DNA from: Clostridium sp. UBA1056 | GTDB lineage: Bacteria > Bacillota > Clostridia > Clostridiales > Clostridiaceae | DNA: 22,909 bases | Assembly: GCA_002316385.1 (NCBI GenBank) | Contig: DCDL01000058.1 | Span: 63,025 to 85,933, forward strand | Direction: 5' to 3' | Shown here: in pieces, positions 1-7,068 of the stretch | Layout of the letters: each line of letters begins with the position of its first letter | How positions within the stretch are numbered: position 1 is the stretch's first letter | Translations under genes and position numbers: made by a program | Notes under the pieces: generated by a model | What the model was told of the DNA's origin: nothing | Database searches by the model: none | What the model saw: only the letters and a program-made list of their open reading frames with translations

Positions 1-59
1 ATCTATTATTTATTTGATAGTGACTAAAATAAATCAACTGGTTATAATCTTAAAAACCA

Positions 60-102
60 CCTTAAAAGGGTTCTATCCAATGCATATGAAACCCTTTTAA
101 GG
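60..102. terminator. Long inverted repeat, probable terminator
   Basis: A perfect 13-bp stem (CCTTAAAAGGGTT at 60-72 with its complement at 90-102) encloses a 17-nt loop. Read on the minus strand the stem is followed by a T-rich run, so it is a better terminator in that direction. It probably closes a gene lying to the left of the window. Confidence 0.55.
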
Positions 103-116
103 TAGTAATAAAGTTT

Positions 117-201
117 AGGCATCTTCAAAAAATAAATAAGTCAGAATGTTCGTCTGTTTTGTGTACCCGCTCTAATACTCCCTATTTATTTTCAGATGCC
201 T
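117..201. repeat. Repeat family C, copy 1: 85-bp MITE-like element
   Basis: The segment starts AGGCATCTTCAAAAAATAAATA and ends TATTTATTTTCAGATGCCT, so its ends are imperfect inverted repeats of about 20 bp. There is no coding capacity. The left half recurs in the same orientation at 22823 and the right end recurs at 10654-10672. The interior at 164-180 resembles part of repeat family A. This looks like a miniature inverted-repeat element or the joined ends of an insertion sequence; no transposase is present in the window. Confidence 0.6.
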
Positions 202-212
202 TACTTGCTCAC

Positions 213-399
213 TTTATCCGATGACTACAAGCTCTAATACTCCATCGCACTCTGTGAAAGCGATTCACACAAAATCAGAAATTTTGGTTCTCTGCTTTTC
301 TTCAAAGTGGGAGTAAAGAGTGGCTGCGACTCATGATAACGTTTTCTAAGCTTTAGTGGGAGTAAAAACCACCCATGAAGCAAAGAACTCCGTTTATTT
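213..399 (+). repeat. Repeat family A, copy 1
   Basis: This segment shares a series of blocks with the reverse complement of 3033-3226 and with 16433-16507: TTTATCCGATGACTAC, CTCTAATACTCC, CTTCAAAGTGGGAGTAAAGAG, GGAGTAAAAAC and GAAGCAAAGAACTC followed by GTTTATTT. Several blocks can pair, for example the GCTT...GAAGC arms at its right end. It ends 57 bp before the yeiH-like start codon and lies in the gene's direction, so it may be part of the leader RNA. No function is known to me. Confidence 0.65.
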
Positions 400-456
400 A
401 TATCTTTATTTGTTTATTTTTTAACAAAACATAGTCAAATATGAGGAGATGAGCTA

Positions 457-1494
457 ATGAACAAAAAATCCTATCTTGCCATTGTGGTTTGTGTTATCAT
501 TGCAATTATTGCTACGTATTTAGGGGGATTACAAAATGTTATAGGTGCACCGATGATTGGTCTATTCATCGGTATGTTAATTGTCAATTTTCTTCCAACC
601 GTAGATAAAGATTTTAAAAAAGGAACTACTTTTGCAGGAAAAAAATGTTTGAACATTGGTATTATACTAGCTGGTGCTACACTAAACTTTACTCAAATTC
701 TTGGGTATGGTGCAAAAGCACTTCCATTAATCATTTTTAATATCTGTCTTGCTTTTTCTGTTGCCTTTTTTGTTGGAAGGAAATTAAATCTTTCTAGTAA
801 TACATGTACCCTAGTTGGTGGAGGTACTTCCATCTGCGGTGGAACTGCTATTGCAACTCTTGCATCAATTATTAAGGCAAAAGAAACTGAAATTGCATAT
901 GCAATGACAGCAATCTTTTTATTTGATATTTTAGGAGCCTTAACTTATCCATACATTGCATGTGCTCTTAATTTAACTGCCAACCAATTTGGTTTCTTAG
1001 CTGGCACTGCAATCAATGATACTTCCAGTGTTGCTGCATCTGAAGCTACCTATAATGCTTTATGCGGAGTTGATCTTAACTTAGCAATTACCGTAAAATT
1101 AACTAGAACAACTATGCTTATAGCTCTTGCTGTAATTTTTACAGTACTTGCAATTCGTAAACAAGCAAAAGATAACACTACTGCTGCTACTGAACAAGCA
1201 AGCGTAGGTCAAACAGTATTAAAAGTATTTCCATGGTTTATCCTTGGATTCTTATTAATGGCTGTATTAAACACAGTTGGTTTATTTAGTCACATTAATG
1301 GATTATCTAAATTATTTAAAGTTGGTTACAAATTTTTTATTACAATCGCTCTTGCTGGTGTAGGTTTCAAAATCCAATTCAAAGACCTATTTACCAAAGG
1401 GGTTAAACCTATTATTCTTGGTGGATGTACTTGGTTAGCAGTTGCAGCTTCCTCCATGTTATTCATTCACTTATTTGCAGGATATGTAGGATAA
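457..1494 (+). CDS. YeiH/PSE-family putative sulfate exporter (UPF0324)
   Basis: This 345-residue polytopic membrane protein matches the PSE (putative sulfate exporter, PF03601, E. coli YeiH-like) family in length and pattern. About ten hydrophobic segments are visible. Family-typical stretches include GLFIGMLIVN near residues 35-44, the glycine-rich GGGTSICGGTAI near 119-130, and the polar AGTAINDTSSVAASEAT near 180-196, which probably lines the transport path. The real substrate of this family is poorly established; sulfate export is an annotation by analogy. ATG follows AGGAGATGAGCTA, a good ribosome-binding site. It is a single-gene unit: repeat family A ends just upstream and a strong terminator follows 20 bp after the stop. 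No LysR regulator, often adjacent to yeiH in other bacteria, is present. Confidence 0.9.
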   Translation: MNKKSYLAIVVCVIIAIIATYLGGLQNVIGAPMIGLFIGMLIVNFLPTVDKDFKKGTTFAGKKCLNIGIILAGATLNFTQILGYGAKALPLIIFNICLAFSVAFFVGRKLNLSSNTCTLVGGGTSICGGTAIATLASIIKAKETEIAYAMTAIFLFDILGALTYPYIACALNLTANQFGFLAGTAINDTSSVAASEATYNALCGVDLNLAITVKLTRTTMLIALAVIFTVLAIRKQAKDNTTAATEQASVGQTVLKVFPWFILGFLLMAVLNTVGLFSHINGLSKLFKVGYKFFITIALAGVGFKIQFKDLFTKGVKPIILGGCTWLAVAASSMLFIHLFAGYVG

Positions 1495-1514
1495 TATACT
1501 AGTTATTTAGGAGT

Positions 1515-1559
1515 GGGGCTGTCGCAGAATATGTTTTGCGAAAGCCCCGTTCTTTTTTT
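1515..1559 (+). terminator. Rho-independent terminator of the yeiH-like gene
   Basis: GGGGCT at 1515-1520 pairs with AGCCCC at 1543-1548, with an inner TCGCA/TTGCGA pairing, followed by a T-rich run at 1550-1559. It sits between convergent genes, but the T-run favours + strand termination. Confidence 0.9.
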
Positions 1560-1644
1560 ACAAGTATATCATTTAATGTATTTGTGGCAACTAATAAGAC
1601 TAATAGTTTCTTTTGTCCTATCATAGAGTTATATATCGTAAAAC

Positions 1645-2670
1645 TTATTCATTGTGAGCTGTTGATTTTTTTCTATTAGCAACTAAAACACCTACAAGTG
1701 GATGTAATTTATGCACTTCAACTGTAAAATCAAAGTTAGAGAAGCAATTTACTAACTCTTCAACACCCGATGGAAAATCTACTTCTGGTCCATATCCTAC
1801 TATAGCAAATTCTTGTTCATAATCGTTAGGATTTTCAAAAAACATTAAATCGCAAATGATGATACTTTGTAAATTCTCTCCGCCTATATTAATCATTTTT
1901 TCTATTGCTTTTTGTTTATATATAGTAGTTAAATGATGTAGAGCATAATTGGAAATAATTTTTGTAATACATTTTTTCTGTAAATCTACATTCAAGTTAG
2001 GTTCTTCAAAGGTTCCTATATAAAGTTCAATATTATTTACTTTTTCACTCTGTATATTTTCCCTAGCTTGTCCAAGCATTCCATCACTAATATCTACACC
2101 AATTGCTAATTTTACTTTTGGAGATAGCTCAATTATTTGTTTACCAGTGCCGCATCCTAAATCAAGTAAGACATCATTAATATTAGGTTCAACTAATTCA
2201 TTTATTAATTCTGCCGTCTTAGACCTCCAGTAATAGCTATCAGTAACATACTGGTTGCTTGCATCATCAAATCTTTGTTTTGCTCTTGTTTCCATATTTG
2301 TAATCTTGATAATATCTATAAGTTGCTGAACATCCAAAAAACTATTATTTTGTATTTGTCTTTCGGCTTTATTTAGGGCAGTAATAACTGTCTCAATATG
2401 CTTCTTCTTTTCATCTAATGCTTTTGTTTGAATACTGATTATACTTTCTACATTTTGACCTTCTTTATTTATAAGTTGTCTTATTTATTCAAGTGATAAC
2501 CCAATAAATTTTAGTGTAGTAATCTGCTGTAACTTGATAAAATCTTTATCACAATAAATTCTATAACCTGCTTCCGTTTTCGAAGATGGGTGTAATAGTC
2601 CAATCTTATCATAATGAAGCAATGTTTTTACAGTTACCCCTGATTTCCTAGCGAACTCTCCAATTTTCAA
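1645..2670 (-). pseudogene. MerR regulator fused to SAM methyltransferase, split by one TAA
   Basis: Two open stretches lie in the same frame: 2670-2485 encodes a 61-residue MerR helix-turn-helix (MKIGEFARKSGVTVKTLLHYD, then GLL, then AGYRIY), and 2484-1645 continues it after one TAA at 2487-2485. Without that stop the product would be about 341 residues: MerR DNA-binding head, dimerisation coiled coil, then a class I methyltransferase with the SAM-binding motif VLLDLGCGTG about 56 residues after the TTG at 2337. The stop falls exactly where MerR proteins read LSLEEI, so GAA to TAA is the likely change. Fusions of MerR and methyltransferase are known in Firmicutes. The start is TTG at 2670 behind GAGGGGGG. 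The methyltransferase half could be translated separately from the TTG at 2337, but that start lacks a good SD. The frame is otherwise intact, suggesting recent damage or a sequencing error. Confidence 0.8.
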
Positions 2671-2693
2671 GATTTAACCCCCCTCTCAAAGCT

Positions 2694-2724
2694 ATTATAA
2701 ATCCCAACCTTGGGTTAGAGTCAA
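2694..2724 (-). promoter_or_regulatory. MerR-type promoter with 19-bp spacer
   Basis: On the minus strand, TTGACT (2724-2719) and TATAAT (2699-2694) are separated by 19 bp holding the dyad CCCAAGGTTGGG. An overlong spacer with a central dyad is the hallmark of promoters that MerR proteins activate by DNA distortion. It lies 24 bp upstream of the merR start, implying autoregulation of the broken fusion gene. The -35 overlaps the last codons of the nitroreductase remnant. Confidence 0.8.
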
Positions 2725-3017
2725 TACTGTAGCTTATGAAAGTTAATTAATGTATTCTTTACCACTATACAGGTGTAAAGAACTATTAGAATGCTTGCTG
2801 ATTCTATCCACTTTTGGTTGTAGGCTATTTCTGAAACCTTCTTTATCATGTCTTTATCAATAATTACACCAAATTTCCATGATTGCTCATTCCCGCCTGA
2901 GGGAGATAGTCTTCCTGCTTCAAGAATATACTTAATTACCTCCATAGATATATCTTCACCTGTAAAGTCTCTAATGCTTGTTCTATTTCTTAATAAATCT
3001 AATAACATATTTAACAT
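2721..3017 (-). pseudogene. Truncated nitroreductase (N-terminal half)
   Basis: The first roughly 80 residues match FMN-dependent nitroreductases: RTSIRDF near residue 12, then EAGRLSPSGGNEQSWKF near 33-49, which carries part of the FMN-binding region, and a following hydrophobic strand (ASILIVLYTC). Full-length members are about 170-200 residues; this one stops at 98 after an unrelated tail, so the second half with the remaining FMN contacts is missing. The start is ATG with AAAGAAAGG upstream. Repeat family A copy 2 abuts its 5' side, and the MerR promoter begins at its 3' end, so the missing half was probably lost by a deletion that joined it to merR. Confidence 0.75.
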
Positions 3018-3032
3018 CCTTTCTTTTTTCTG

Positions 3033-3226
3033 AAATAAACAGAGTTCTTTGCTTCAGAGGGTGTTTTTACTCCAACTGAAGCTTACTAACAGAGTTCTTA
3101 GTATCAGTATTTTCGATACTTAGAACTCGTTGTCCTTTAGGAGAAATCGTTATCCAGGGTCGTAGCCACTCTTTACTCCCACTTTGAAGAAGATGGGAGT
3201 ATTAGAGTGGGTAGTCATCGGATAAA
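3033..3226 (-). repeat. Repeat family A, copy 2
   Basis: On the minus strand this carries the same ordered blocks as 213-399, with a different middle holding a hairpin of about 14 bp with one mismatch (GAGTTCT at 3092 pairing with AGAACTC near 3122-3128). It ends about 15 bp before the nitroreductase start codon and points in the gene's direction, as copy 1 does for the yeiH-like gene. Confidence 0.65.
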
Positions 3227-3255
3227 TATAATAGTATGATTCACGGTAAAATAAA

Positions 3256-3282
3256 AAAGTCGCAGATTTACTCTACGGCTTT
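3256..3282 (-). terminator. Terminator downstream of the clpP paralogue
   Basis: On the minus strand AAAGCCGTAGA pairs imperfectly with TCTGCGACTTT and is followed by TTTATTTT. It lies about 50 bp after the clpP-like stop codon. Confidence 0.6.
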
Positions 3283-3334
3283 CACACTAAATAAGTAAAT
3301 ATATAATTTTATCATTGATAATTAAAATAAATAC

Positions 3335-3916
3335 TTACTTCTCTATATCATCATATCTAGAAATAATCTTACCTACTATTCCATATTCAACTGCTTCGTT
3401 AGAATTTAGCCAATAATTCCTATCTGTATCTTGTTCTATTTTTTCTAATGTTTGACATGTAGCATCGCTAATAATCGTATTAATTCTCTTACGAACTCTT
3501 ATAATTTCTTTTGCTTCAATTCCTATATCTGTTGCAGGTCCGTTAAATCCACCTAATGGTTGATGTATCATATATCTAGTATTTGGTAAAGAGTATCTAT
3601 TTTCCTTATCTGCTCCAAGATAAATTGTAATTCCTGCGCTTGCAACCCAACCAGTACCAATTACAATAACTCGTGGTTTTACAAATTTAATCATATCATG
3701 AATTGTATCACCAGCCTCAACATGACCACCTTGACTATTAATAAATATCTTTATAGGCTCATCTCCCATTTCTTGAAGAATTAAAAGTTGTGCTGTTACC
3801 TTTTCAGCTAAAGCTTGATTAATTTCTCCTGAAATTATTATAGACCTTGATTTCAATTGTTTTTCTATAACTAAACTTGAAGTTTCTTTTTCTTGATTTT
3901 TCTCTTCATTATTCAT
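3335..3916 (-). CDS. ClpP-family serine protease paralogue (Ser-His-Asn triad)
   Basis: This 193-residue protein has the full ClpP fold: the INSQGGHVEAGDTIHDMI strand-turn-helix (60-77), the nucleophile Ser93 in GWVASAGITIYL, His118 in RYMIHQPLGG, the handle helix, and the C-terminal NSNEAVEYGIVGKI. Aligned on E. coli ClpP (Ser97-His122-Asp171, spacings 25 and 49), the spacings match exactly but the third position is Asn167. Listeria ClpP1 also has Asn there, and that form is only active in a mixed ClpP1/ClpP2 complex. The protein therefore probably associates with a housekeeping ClpP or is weakly active by itself. The highly charged N-terminus (MNNEEKNQEKET) is longer than usual and resembles no ClpP propeptide I know. 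There is no Clp ATPase nearby. ATG follows GAGGAGATTGTTAGT; its own terminator follows. Confidence 0.9.
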   Translation of the reverse strand: MNNEEKNQEKETSSLVIEKQLKSRSIIISGEINQALAEKVTAQLLILQEMGDEPIKIFINSQGGHVEAGDTIHDMIKFVKPRVIVIGTGWVASAGITIYLGADKENRYSLPNTRYMIHQPLGGFNGPATDIGIEAKEIIRVRKRINTIISDATCQTLEKIEQDTDRNYWLNSNEAVEYGIVGKIISRYDDIEK

Positions 3917-4079
3917 ACTAACAATCTCCTCTCAATAAAATGTATTCTACAACATTATATCCATTTTTTAACATTGTAACATAAAACTATCGTATTATAA
4001 ACACCTCAATCATATTAAAACTTATGATTTAAGAACTTTACACTCTCTATACTATATTTTACTTAATTATACAGTTTTA

Positions 4080-4136
4080 TTAAAAACATCATTTATTTAG
4101 GAAACCCGACGCACATTCGCTCGCTGAGTAAGTTCT
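4080..4136 (+). repeat. Repeat family B, partial copy 3
   Basis: TTTAGGAAAC, CGAC, ACATTCG and TCGCTGAGTAAGTTCT match 16648-16687 in order. The hairpin found in copies 1 and 2 is absent here. The rest of the 383-bp gap between 3917 and 4299 shows no gene that I can recognise. Confidence 0.55.
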
Positions 4137-4299
4137 GCTAACTAAATCATCACTTATGGTACTATGGTTCACCTTTCCCTAAGTGAAAGAGCTTAGAATT
4201 GCCCATATACTACCTCTATGTTTACTCTACATAATTTTGGTATAATATCCAGCATTGCTATATATAAAAACGTATATCTTAGTAGCATATAGATTGAAA

Positions 4300-4719
4300 T
4301 TATCTATTGTTATAATAAGTAATAATAATATGTCCTATACCAAAAAATACTGATGTTATCATCAATAATATTTTTTCTTGTATTATGCCACTTGATAAAA
4401 ATATTATTGTTGTAATAATAGCAAGTAACATTGCTTTTTCGATTGATGACTTTTTAAAATATAAAGACCATACAAAACAATATAATATTGATAGCACACA
4501 AATTAAGAACATATATAAAACCTTCCCATTAGTAAACCAATAACCATAGTCTAATAATGGTATATTAAAAATCATTAAAGCTATTGACCCAAACTTTCCT
4601 ATTTGCTCAATAAGTTCAACTACTTTATTATTATATTTACTTTCAAAATTTTTCTCTTTCATTGCAAATATAACATTAGGTATTATAATGATTAATCCAT
4701 ATGTATTTAACCAATCCAT
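4300..4719 (-). CDS. Small conserved membrane protein, function unknown
   Basis: The 139-residue product has about four hydrophobic segments (near residues 5-19, 45-60, 67-86 and 94-134) separated by short charged loops (KEKNFESKYNNK, YFKKSSIEK), so it is an integral membrane protein. The opening MDWLNTYGLIIIIPNVIFA and the phrase EQIGKFGSIALMIFNIP resemble hypothetical membrane proteins seen across Clostridia; I know of no assigned function. ATG at 4719 has only a weak SD. It lies 127 bp downstream of the methyltransferase gene on the same strand, too far to be sure of cotranscription. Confidence 0.7.
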   Translation of the reverse strand: MDWLNTYGLIIIIPNVIFAMKEKNFESKYNNKVVELIEQIGKFGSIALMIFNIPLLDYGYWFTNGKVLYMFLICVLSILYCFVWSLYFKKSSIEKAMLLAIITTIIFLSSGIIQEKILLMITSVFFGIGHIIITYYNNR

Positions 4720-4846
4720 TTTTATAGCCCCTTAATTTATCTTGCACTAAAAAATAAACCTATATAATTTTTTCTATTTAAAAATATTAATCTCAATAAT
4801 ATAAATCGGGATTTAGCGAACTGTGTGTTATGTTCATAACAGGAAG

Positions 4847-5629
4847 TTATGGTTTTATTGCAAGTTGTAAATCTATTGTATCGTATATAGTAATAATGCC
4901 ACCGTTATCATTAATTGCTTCTCTTATTTCATCAAAGAATTTCATTCTTGTCGTTTCTTCAATAGCAATGTGGTCTGAATAGGTGCCTAATAATGATGTA
5001 TATTCATCGGCTGTAAAGGTTCTTGTTCTATGATAAAGCCTATAACTTATATCTATAAATCCATATTTGTAAGCTATGTTCGCTATATTTTTAGCATTTT
5101 CCTCACTATATTCATCTCCACCTAATGAACCAGGCATATACTTTGCATATATATTTTCAAATGCAATATGAATATTATTGCGTTTCTTGTCTTTATATGG
5201 GCGATTAGCAAATCGTGCAAAAACACCACCGCTTTTTAACATATCAAATACTTTGGTATATCCTATATCTTCAGGAATCCAGTGAAAGGCTGATGCTGAA
5301 AAGATGAGGTCAAATGAATTAGGAGGACACTCAAAATCTTGAAATGCCAAATTTTCAATATTAAATTTCTCATAATTTTTAAACTTATATTTTGAAAATT
5401 CCGCTAACTGGTCACCTAATTCAATTGCAGTTAAACTACAACCAGTTTCAAGTATTGGCAATGTTGCTTGTCCAGTTCCTATTCCAACCTCAAGCACATT
5501 GCTTGACGGAGTTATTTCTTTTACATCAAAAATATCATCATATAGCTCTTTAACATAAGCAGGACGCCACCTGTCGTATTCAGCGTAAACAGAGTTAAAT
5601 GTGGTTTCTAAACCTTTAATCATTGACAC
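4847..5629 (-). CDS. Class I SAM-dependent methyltransferase
   Basis: The 260-residue protein has the methyltransferase core: motif I VLEVGIGTGQAT (45-56), an acidic residue ending strand 2 (Glu70 in SLTAIELG), the FDLIFSASAFHWIP stretch after strand 4, and the LKSGGVFARF turn after it. FHWI is typical of the small-molecule or UbiE-like branch, but the substrate cannot be read from the sequence. The C-terminal part (residues 175-260) is family-specific. I chose GTG at 5629 because GGAGGGG lies 7-8 bases upstream; the ATG two codons later would be 14 bases from it. It is a single gene as far as can be seen. Confidence 0.88.
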   Translation of the reverse strand: MSMIKGLETTFNSVYAEYDRWRPAYVKELYDDIFDVKEITPSSNVLEVGIGTGQATLPILETGCSLTAIELGDQLAEFSKYKFKNYEKFNIENLAFQDFECPPNSFDLIFSASAFHWIPEDIGYTKVFDMLKSGGVFARFANRPYKDKKRNNIHIAFENIYAKYMPGSLGGDEYSEENAKNIANIAYKYGFIDISYRLYHRTRTFTADEYTSLLGTYSDHIAIEETTRMKFFDEIREAINDNGGIITIYDTIDLQLAIKP

Positions 5630-5710
5630 TTTTTACCCCTCCCATTATATAAATAATCTCCTTAACAAATTCCTATTTGTCTATTACTCAGATTTGTTAC
5701 TAATTTTATT

Positions 5711-5877
5711 TTAACATATTTTGAAAATATGTCATTACTTACAATACGGTATTTTCATTTATAAAAACATCCTTAGCTAAGTTATATCAATGGTTAAGGC
5801 TAAAAACTGCATTTACTTATGGTATAGTTCTCTGTATCATATTCTAAATTCTATTATATTTTATATAGAACTACTAT
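5711..5877. repeat. Repeat family B, copy 1
   Basis: This segment aligns along its length with 16521-16738 (shared blocks TAACATATTTT, TATAAAAA, AAGTTATATCAA, GTATCATA and CTAAATTCTATTA). Compared with copy 2 it lacks the GGAAACTCGACC...GTAAGTTCT block, and its hairpin is degenerate. The remaining parts of the gap 5630-6185 contain only short, unrecognisable reading frames. Confidence 0.55.
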
Positions 5878-6185
5878 TCCTTCCTCATTCATCTTGTTCA
5901 TAGATGTCACCTAATCCATAATCTAATGAGTGGTTATCAACTATTTATCTTGCGTTTTTTCTCAATGCTCCTTCCAATATTCCTAACTTCTTAACTTCCA
6001 CACTTCCGATATTCCACCCCATTTAAACCTTTGATATAACTAGAGTTAAGCATCCTAGAGCAAAACTATATTTTATAAATATATATTTAATTTTTAAAAA
6101 TAATTAATTGCAGAGTAGAAAGCAGTCAAGAGTAACTACTAATAATTACTATAGTTTAATTTGAAATATGAAAAAGATATAAGTT

Positions 6186-6211
6186 AAAGGAAGCTCAGAA
6201 GGGCTTCCTTT
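6186..6211 (-). terminator. Terminator of the padR-type gene
   Basis: AAAGGAAGC (6186-6194) pairs perfectly with GCTTCCTTT (6203-6211). It starts 15 bp after the stop codon of the padR-type gene on the minus strand. Confidence 0.75.
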
Positions 6212-6225
6212 ATAATTTAGAAGAT

Positions 6226-6768
6226 TTATAATTCTTGGGTGTTAAGAAGGAAACTTTCCCTAAGGTCTTTCACACAGGACAGGTCTTCTTTTAGTAAAGC
6301 GGATCTCCTTTTTATGGCAAAAGCTATACCATTATGATCCTTGTGACCTTTAGGGGTGGTTTGGATTATAGCTTTATATTCTTCAATGATTTCTTCTAGT
6401 TTTTCTATTCTTTTATCTAAACAATATATTACTTTTTCTTTTGGTAGCTTATCTAAAAATAGAAATGCAACATCGCCAGAAAAGTTGATTTCATCTACAT
6501 TTTTTAAACTGCTTTCCATTAACTCTAAAAATAAGGTCTCACCTTTTTCTGTTATAGAAAAAACTTTTTTTGTGGGACGGTTTTCTGTTTGTTCTTCCTT
6601 CATTTGAATATATCCTTCTTCTTGAAGCTTGTTTAGTATAGCATAGGCAGTGGGTTTCTTTAAAGGAAGTATGCAACTCATATTATTTTCAATAAATTCG
6701 TTTATTTGATAACCGTGTTGACTTTGAAATTTTAATAATCCTAATAATAAAAGACGTCTATCACTCAT
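6226..6768 (-). CDS. PadR-family transcriptional regulator
   Basis: This 180-residue protein starts with a winged helix: LLLLGLLKFQSQHGYQINEFIE, then KKPTAYAILNKLQEEGYIQ (recognition helix) and the wing region RPTKKVFSITEKGE. The C-terminal half (about 95-175) is helical and fits the PadR dimerisation domain. PadR proteins are mostly repressors released by small ligands. The gene is divergent from heme oxygenase and the shared region holds two similar palindromes, so it probably represses that gene and itself; heme or a related tetrapyrrole is the natural ligand guess, as an inference. ATG at 6768 has no SD directly in front: the nearest strong one, GGAAAGGAG (6835-6827), lies about 60 nt upstream beyond a perfect 10-bp hairpin. 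In-frame stops upstream exclude a longer start. Confidence 0.88.
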   Translation of the reverse strand: MSDRRLLLLGLLKFQSQHGYQINEFIENNMSCILPLKKPTAYAILNKLQEEGYIQMKEEQTENRPTKKVFSITEKGETLFLELMESSLKNVDEINFSGDVAFLFLDKLPKEKVIYCLDKRIEKLEEIIEEYKAIIQTTPKGHKDHNGIAFAIKRRSALLKEDLSCVKDLRESFLLNTQEL

Positions 6769-6960
6769 AATTATATTTAATGAGGGATACTGTTATTGAT
6801 AAGTATAAAACCTCATTAAAGTTCAACTCCTTTCCATATTGTCTAACTTTTTTACGTAAGGTGATTCTAAGACTTAGATGGAGTGAATATGAGTAAAAGC
6901 TTACTACATATGAGTCTTAGAAAAATTTATCCAAGGCATATCTATTGAGTAAATGATTTA
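6769..6960 (-). promoter_or_regulatory. Structured 5' leader of the padR-type gene
   Basis: The predicted transcript starts near 6960, giving a leader of about 190 nt. It holds hairpin 1 (TTCTAAGACT at 6865-6874 with AGTCTTAGAA at 6913-6922, and an inner AGTAA/TTACT), then GGAAAGGAG followed ten bases later by a 7-codon ORF, MRFYTYQ (6816-6793), then hairpin 2 (TTTAATGAGG at 6776-6785 with CCTCATTAAA at 6811-6820), which contains that small ORF. Hairpin 2 stands between the SD and the padR ATG. It could bring SD and start closer together, or couple padR translation to that of the small peptide. Confidence 0.5.
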
Positions 6961-6966
6961 ATATTT

Positions 6967-7030
6967 ATTATAGTCATACTTGACTATAATGTCAAAAGTG
7001 CTATAATGAAACTAGTCAAGAATGACTAGT
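6967..7030. promoter_or_regulatory. Face-to-face promoters with two palindromic operators
   Basis: Operator 1 is ATTATAGTCA-N4-TGACTATAAT (6967-6990). Operator 2 is ACTAGTCA-N4-TGACTAGT (7011-7030). Both contain TAGTCA-N4-TGACTA, and their centres are 42 bp apart, four helical turns. The + strand promoter is TTGACT (6980-6985), 16 bp, TATAAT (7002-7007), with transcription starting inside operator 2. The minus strand promoter is TTGACA (6995-6990), 17 bp, TATAAT (6972-6967), overlapping operator 1. One bound dimer pair could shut both promoters. Confidence 0.8.
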
Positions 7031-7068
7031 TAATAATAATTGATATTATTTAAAAAGGAGATAATAAT

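Noticed and set aside
213..399. Family A repeat considered as a known riboswitch class
   Set aside because: The conserved blocks do not match any riboswitch core I can recall, and the copies vary too much in the middle; left as a repeat.
5940..6030. Minus-strand ORF of 25 codons starting MGWNIGSVEVKKLGILEGAL
   Set aside because: No SD, no recognisable family, and it stops after 25 codons; it may be a gene fragment, but I cannot support a call.
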